Part shown: positions 7,475-10,169 of the stretch, piece by piece | How positions within the stretch are numbered: the stretch's first letter is position 1 | Layout: each line of letters starts with the position of its first letter | Assembly (NCBI GenBank): GCA_013335275.1 | Contig: JAAXVX010000032.1 | Coordinates: forward strand, 1-10,169 | DNA: 10,169 bases | Direction of reading: 5' to 3' | Source: Bacteroidales bacterium | GTDB taxonomy: Bacteria; Bacteroidota; Bacteroidia; Bacteroidales; UBA932 | The notes under the pieces: generated by a model | The model's input: only the letters and a program-made list of their open reading frames with translations | Databases searched by the model: none | Told to the model about the DNA's origin: nothing | Position numbers and translations under genes: made by a program

Positions 7475-8758
7475 ATGAACACTCAGAAAAAAAACTATGC
7501 ATTGCCAATTGCAATGATGTTTGCTCTCTTTTTTATGATTGCTTTTGTGACCGGTCTTCAAAACCCAATGGGGGTTATTGTAAAAAACCAGTTTGGTGCA
7601 AGCAATCTTCTTTCTCAGCTGGGTAATCTGGCAAACTTTATAGCTTACGCATTTATGGGCATCCCTGCCGGAATGCTTCTGCAGAAAATCGGATATAAAA
7701 AGACAGCTTTATCCGCTATTATTGTAGGTTTCTCCGGAGTAGCCATTACTCTTTTGTCCGGACAGGTAGCCAGTTTTGGAGTATATCTTTTGGGAGCTTT
7801 TGTTTCCGGACTCGCAATGTGTATGCTGAATGCAGTTGTTAATCCTCTTCTTAACGGGCTTGGCTCAAACGAAAAGAAGGGAAATCAGCTTTTGCAGTTT
7901 GGAGGAACTATTAACTCTATCGGAGCAACTATAGCTCCCGTTCTTGTCGGTTATCTGATGGGGGCAAACGAGGCTACAAGAACAATCGCTAAGGCAAATC
8001 CCGCATTGTTTCTGGTGATGGGAATATTTGTACTTACATTTCTCGTTCTCTACTTTGTTACCATTCCGGAGCCTCACATTACCAAACAGAAAGAAAAAGT
8101 TAAAGACAAACACAGTGCATTGTCGTTCCGCCATTTTGTGCTGGGTATGATTGCCATTTTTATTTATGTGGGTGTTGAAGTAGGAATTCCAAATATTGCA
8201 AACCTCTTTATGACCACTTCCCTGATTGACGGCGGCCTTGGGATAGACCCCACCATTGCAGGAACTGTAGTTGGAACTTATTGGTTTCTAATGCTCATCG
8301 GGCGTTTCACAGGAGGTATATTTGGTGCCAGGATTTCCGGAAAATCAATGCTGATATCTGTAACTTCCCTTGGACTCGTATTTGTCCTTCTGGCAATGTT
8401 AATTCCAACAGATTCAATGATAAATATGCCTGTTTTCAAGTCTGATATTTCATTCGGATTTGCTCAGGTTCCTCTTAATATTATGTTCCTTATTTTATGC
8501 GGCCTCTGCACGTCTGTTATGTGGGGCAGCATATTCAGCCTTGCAACTTCGGGTCTGGGCAAATATACTGCAGCGGCTTCGGGCTTGTTCATGATGATGG
8601 TTTGCGGCGGCGGTATACTTCCTGCTTTTCAGGGATGGATTGCCGATATGGCAGGTTACATTACAAGCTACTGGATTGTATTTGCAGGAATCGCATACAT
8701 GCTGTTCTATGCATTATACGGGTCTAAGAATGTAAATCTTGATATCAAAACCGAATAG
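7475..8758 (+). CDS. FHS-family MFS sugar transporter (glucose/galactose/fucose type)
   Basis: This 427-aa inner-membrane protein has about twelve hydrophobic segments and a lysine-rich central loop (about 197-215), the normal build and size of major facilitator transporters. 'FFMIAFVTGLQNPMG' (19-33), 'GIPAGMLLQKIGYKK' (62-76), 'VVNPLLNGLG' (121-130) and 'TINSIGATIAP' (145-155) match the FucP/GluP (FHS) subfamily. The frame extends back to a TTG at 7442, but the ATG at 7475 starts a normal MFS N-terminus, so I use it. The upstream region is A/T-rich with no Shine-Dalgarno site. The ROK sugar kinase begins 29 bp after the stop, so the pair probably imports and phosphorylates a hexose. Aligned from memory with E. 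coli FucP without gaps, the proton-coupling Asp46 corresponds to Asn30 and Glu135 to Asn119, so the coupling mode may differ. Confidence 0.92.
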   Translation: MNTQKKNYALPIAMMFALFFMIAFVTGLQNPMGVIVKNQFGASNLLSQLGNLANFIAYAFMGIPAGMLLQKIGYKKTALSAIIVGFSGVAITLLSGQVASFGVYLLGAFVSGLAMCMLNAVVNPLLNGLGSNEKKGNQLLQFGGTINSIGATIAPVLVGYLMGANEATRTIAKANPALFLVMGIFVLTFLVLYFVTIPEPHITKQKEKVKDKHSALSFRHFVLGMIAIFIYVGVEVGIPNIANLFMTTSLIDGGLGIDPTIAGTVVGTYWFLMLIGRFTGGIFGARISGKSMLISVTSLGLVFVLLAMLIPTDSMINMPVFKSDISFGFAQVPLNIMFLILCGLCTSVMWGSIFSLATSGLGKYTAAASGLFMMMVCGGGILPAFQGWIADMAGYITSYWIVFAGIAYMLFYALYGSKNVNLDIKTE

Positions 8759-8787
8759 TTTTTAACATAAAAGCAACTAAATATAAT

Positions 8788-9750
8788 ATGGATAAAACAT
8801 ATGTTGTCGGTATCGACATAGGTGGACAGACAAGCAAGATTGGTATTGTAGATGCGCGCGGAACTGTATTGATACAGTCATCAATCCGCACAGACACACA
8901 TACCGATGCTAAACTGTTCGTTAAAGATTTATGCGCTGCTCTTAATAAATTGATTTTGGAAGTCGGAGGTATAGCAAACATCCGGGGTATAGGAATTGGA
9001 GCTCCTAACGGCAATTTTTATACCGGAACAATTGAAAATGCAGTGAACCTTACATGGGGCGGAAATACTGCTATTCCATTTGCAAAGCTTATGTCGGACA
9101 AAATGGGTGTACCTGTTGCCCTCACCAATGATGCGAATGCAGCAGCTGTTGGAGAGATGACTTACGGCGCAGCACGCGGCATGAAAAATTTCATAATGAT
9201 AACTCTGGGAACAGGCGTTGGAAGCGGAATTGTAATTAATGGCGAAGTTGTATACGGCCATGACGGTTTTGCCGGTGAACTTGGGCACACTACTGCTGTA
9301 AGGAATAACGGGCGCCAGTGCAATTGCGGAAGGACAGGATGTCTCGAGACTTATGCATCAGCTATCGGCCTTGCACGGACAGCGAGAGAATGGCTGGACA
9401 GTTCAAACGAATCAAGTGTTTTACGCAACATCCCCGAAAATATAACATCCAAAGATGTGTTTGAGGCCGCTTATCAGGGAGATGTCCTGGCAAAACGAAT
9501 CTTTGAATATACCGGGAAAAAGCTTGGGGAGTCATTTGCAGATTTCGTCGCATTCAGTGCTCCTGAAGCCATTGTTTTGTTTGGCGGACTAGCGAGGTCT
9601 GGCGATCTTTTACTAAAACCCATTGAGGAAAGTATGAATGCAAATCTCCTCCATTTGTGGAAAAACAAAATTAAGATAATTTTCTCACAGCTTAAAGAAT
9701 CCGATGCTGCGATTCTTGGTGCAAGTGCTCTTGCATGGGAACTTAAATAG
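8788..9750 (+). CDS. ROK-family sugar kinase, probable glucokinase
   Basis: This 320-aa cytoplasmic protein has normal ROK length. Visible motifs are the phosphate loop 'GIDIGGQTSK' (8-17), sugar-site residues around 'GAPNG' (71-75), the catalytic aspartate in 'TNDANAAA' (Asp115), the second phosphate motif 'TLGTGVGSG' (139-147), 'GELGH' (163-167), and the ROK zinc site formed by His167 and the C-x-C-G-x2-G-C-x-E motif (Cys178, Cys180, Cys185, Glu187). It should phosphorylate glucose or a similar hexose with ATP. Position 14 is Gln where the classic DxGGT motif has Thr. The ATG at 8788 follows the transporter stop by 29 bp and the gene ends just before a strong terminator, so the two genes form an operon. 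ROK members without a helix-turn-helix, as here, are kinases rather than repressors. The hexose (glucose, mannose, fructose or an amino sugar) cannot be told from the sequence alone. Confidence 0.92.
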   Translation: MDKTYVVGIDIGGQTSKIGIVDARGTVLIQSSIRTDTHTDAKLFVKDLCAALNKLILEVGGIANIRGIGIGAPNGNFYTGTIENAVNLTWGGNTAIPFAKLMSDKMGVPVALTNDANAAAVGEMTYGAARGMKNFIMITLGTGVGSGIVINGEVVYGHDGFAGELGHTTAVRNNGRQCNCGRTGCLETYASAIGLARTAREWLDSSNESSVLRNIPENITSKDVFEAAYQGDVLAKRIFEYTGKKLGESFADFVAFSAPEAIVLFGGLARSGDLLLKPIEESMNANLLHLWKNKIKIIFSQLKESDAAILGASALAWELK

Positions 9751-9769
9751 TTATTAATTACCTAATTTT

Positions 9770-9810
9770 AAAGAGGATATCTAGAATGTACTTTTAGATA
9801 TCCTCTTTTT
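9770..9810 (+). terminator. Intrinsic terminator of the transporter-kinase operon
   Basis: AAAGAGGATATCTA (9770-9783) pairs perfectly with TAGATATCCTCTTT (9795-9808), and three more pairs, one of them G-U, close a five-base loop TGTAC. The 3' arm ends in TTTTT (9806-9810). It begins 19 bases after the kinase stop codon. The stem is long and regular and the A-run before it would also permit some termination on the other strand. Confidence 0.92.
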
Positions 9811-9812
9811 GT

Positions 9813-9832
9813 TTCCGTCCGGCCGAATCGCC
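9813..9832 (+). repeat. 20-bp direct repeat, copy 1
   Basis: TTCCGTCCGGCCGAATCGCC is identical in this copy and in the copy at 9913-9932, whose start is exactly 100 bp later. The bases around the two copies are not alike, so it is not a simple 100-bp tandem duplication. This copy can fold on itself (CCGGC against GCCGG at its end) and directly abuts the left arm of the outer inverted repeat at 9833. Confidence 0.85.
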
Positions 9833-9988
9833 GGCTGCGAGTTGTGTTTTCTCATTGCCAATTACACACTGCCACCTAATTTCTTCGGGCTTGTGCGTCC
9901 TCCTCCACTTCGTTCCGTCCGGCCGAATCGCCCTCTTCAATTAGGTGGCAATGTTATGTTTATGCAATAAGACTATCAACTCGCAGCC
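9833..9988. repeat. 156-bp nested inverted-repeat element
   Basis: The outer arms GGCTGCGAGTTG (9833-9844) and CAACTCGCAGCC (9977-9988) match perfectly over 12 bp. Inside them TGCCACCTAATT (9870-9881) and AATTAGGTGGCA (9939-9950) match over 12 bp, then GGGC (9887-9890) and GCCC (9930-9933). The loops between the stems are nearly symmetric (25 and 26 bases; TCTTC and TCTTC). As single strand it would fold into one long branched-free hairpin. No target-site duplication flanks it and no coding frame lies inside. It could be a small non-autonomous mobile element, a structured RNA, or a cruciform-forming spacer. Confidence 0.7.
9913..9932 (+). repeat. 20-bp direct repeat, copy 2
   Basis: This is identical to the copy at 9813-9832. 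It lies in the right part of the nested inverted-repeat element, and its last bases (GCC) contribute to the inner GGGC/GCCC stem. Confidence 0.85.
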
Positions 9989-10015
9989 TGAGACTATTTA
10001 ATAATGAGCTGATTA

Positions 10016-10052
10016 CTAAAAATGATGAGATATGATGTCTCTTCATTTTTAG
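10016..10052. terminator. Symmetric hairpin, possible bidirectional terminator
   Basis: CTAAAAATGA (10016-10025) pairs perfectly with TCATTTTTAG (10043-10052). After a T-T mismatch GAGA (10027-10030) pairs with TCTC (10038-10041), leaving a seven-base loop. The outer stem is an A-run against a T-run, so on either strand the 3' arm carries a U-tract. It stands about 265 bases after the kinase stop, already behind a strong terminator, so it more probably serves a minus-strand transcript arriving from beyond the right edge. Confidence 0.6.
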
Positions 10053-10095
10053 GATATATTTGATTATTTGATTCTTGCATGCTTTTACCAACTTT

Positions 10096-10105
10096 TTCGG
10101 CCGAA
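10096..10105. repeat. Palindromic GGCCGAA motif
   Basis: TTCGGCCGAA is a perfect 10-bp palindrome. GGCCGAAT also forms the core of the two 20-bp repeats at 9813 and 9913, and CCGGCCGAA occurs at 7313-7321 in the divergent promoter region. The recurrence in non-coding sequence suggests a shared motif, but the match is short. Confidence 0.5.
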
Positions 10106-10169
10106 TGGTTTGCCTGCCGCACGGCTAATTAACCCGCGGCATAGTCGCACCTTTTACCCGGTTGGGCTC

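Larger units (their letters stand above)
9811..10169. other. Gene-poor, repeat-rich intergenic region
   Basis: I see no convincing coding frame, tRNA or rRNA piece in these 359 bases. What it holds is structure: two copies of a 20-bp direct repeat, a 156-bp nested inverted-repeat element, a symmetric hairpin at 10016-10052 and a palindromic GGCCGAA motif at 10096-10105. GC-rich blocks alternate with AT-rich ones, unlike the even composition of the flanking genes. The last 60 bases could include the 3' end of a minus-strand gene (frames close at 10125-10127 or near 10131), but too little is visible to claim it. Confidence 0.6.

Noticed and set aside
9813..9932. Start of a CRISPR array
   Set aside because: There are only two repeats, with an 80-bp interval that itself has internal structure, and no cas gene.
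9833..9988. Integron attC site
   Set aside because: The arms show GTTG on the left and CAAC on the right, the reverse of the RYYYAAC...GTTRRRY order, and no integrase or cassette array is visible.
9828..9993. Classical insertion sequence or MITE with target duplication
   Set aside because: The bases outside the two outer arms (TCGCC and TGAGA) do not match, so no target-site duplication supports it.
10125..10169. 3' end of a minus-strand gene at the right edge
   Set aside because: Two minus-strand frames run 12 to 14 codons from the edge to a stop. That is too short to tell from chance.
9835..10169. tRNA or other known RNA gene
   Set aside because: No cloverleaf, CCA-end context or TPsiC-like motif could be found on either strand.

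Overview
The window looks like a chromosomal stretch from a member of the Bacteroidota, probably Bacteroidales. The evidence is the TonB-dependent receptor carrying STN and carboxypeptidase-like domains, the DUF4249-type lipoprotein, the MG2-type secreted protein, promoter boxes matching the Bacteroidota form TAnnTTTG, weak or absent Shine-Dalgarno sites, and an FHS-family sugar transporter beside a ROK kinase. I cannot name the genus.

Left two thirds (1-7149, minus strand): a tightly packed five-gene cluster, read from right to left. It encodes a small exported protein of unknown function, a TonB-dependent receptor (TBDR), a DUF4249-type lipoprotein, an exported protein with an MG2-like domain and a plug-like segment but no barrel, and a porin-O/P-like outer-membrane protein cut by the left edge. 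Junctions are an 8-bp overlap, then gaps of 8, 10 and 20 bp, so this is almost certainly one transcript. All five products carry export signals. The set reads as an envelope uptake or surface-assembly system built around the TBDR, with the DUF4249 lipoprotein possibly in the place SusD has in Sus systems. No substrate can be read from the sequence.

Middle (7150-7474): a 325-bp divergent intergenic region. The minus-strand operon has a good promoter candidate at 7259-7291, and a terminator-like hairpin follows immediately inside its leader. The plus-strand operon has a -7 box at 7370-7377, with a 10-bp palindrome and a 7-bp inverted repeat around it.

Right (7475-9750, plus strand): a two-gene sugar operon of an FHS-type MFS sugar transporter and a ROK-family sugar kinase. 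It fits uptake and phosphorylation of glucose or a similar hexose, and ends at a strong intrinsic terminator (9770-9810).

Far right (9811-10169): no convincing gene. It contains a 20-bp direct repeat whose copies start exactly 100 bp apart, a nested inverted-repeat element of 156 bp, a symmetric hairpin that may terminate transcription in both directions, and a further copy of the GGCCGAA motif. This repeat-rich spacer, the leader hairpin and the barrel-less plug protein are the least explained parts of the window.
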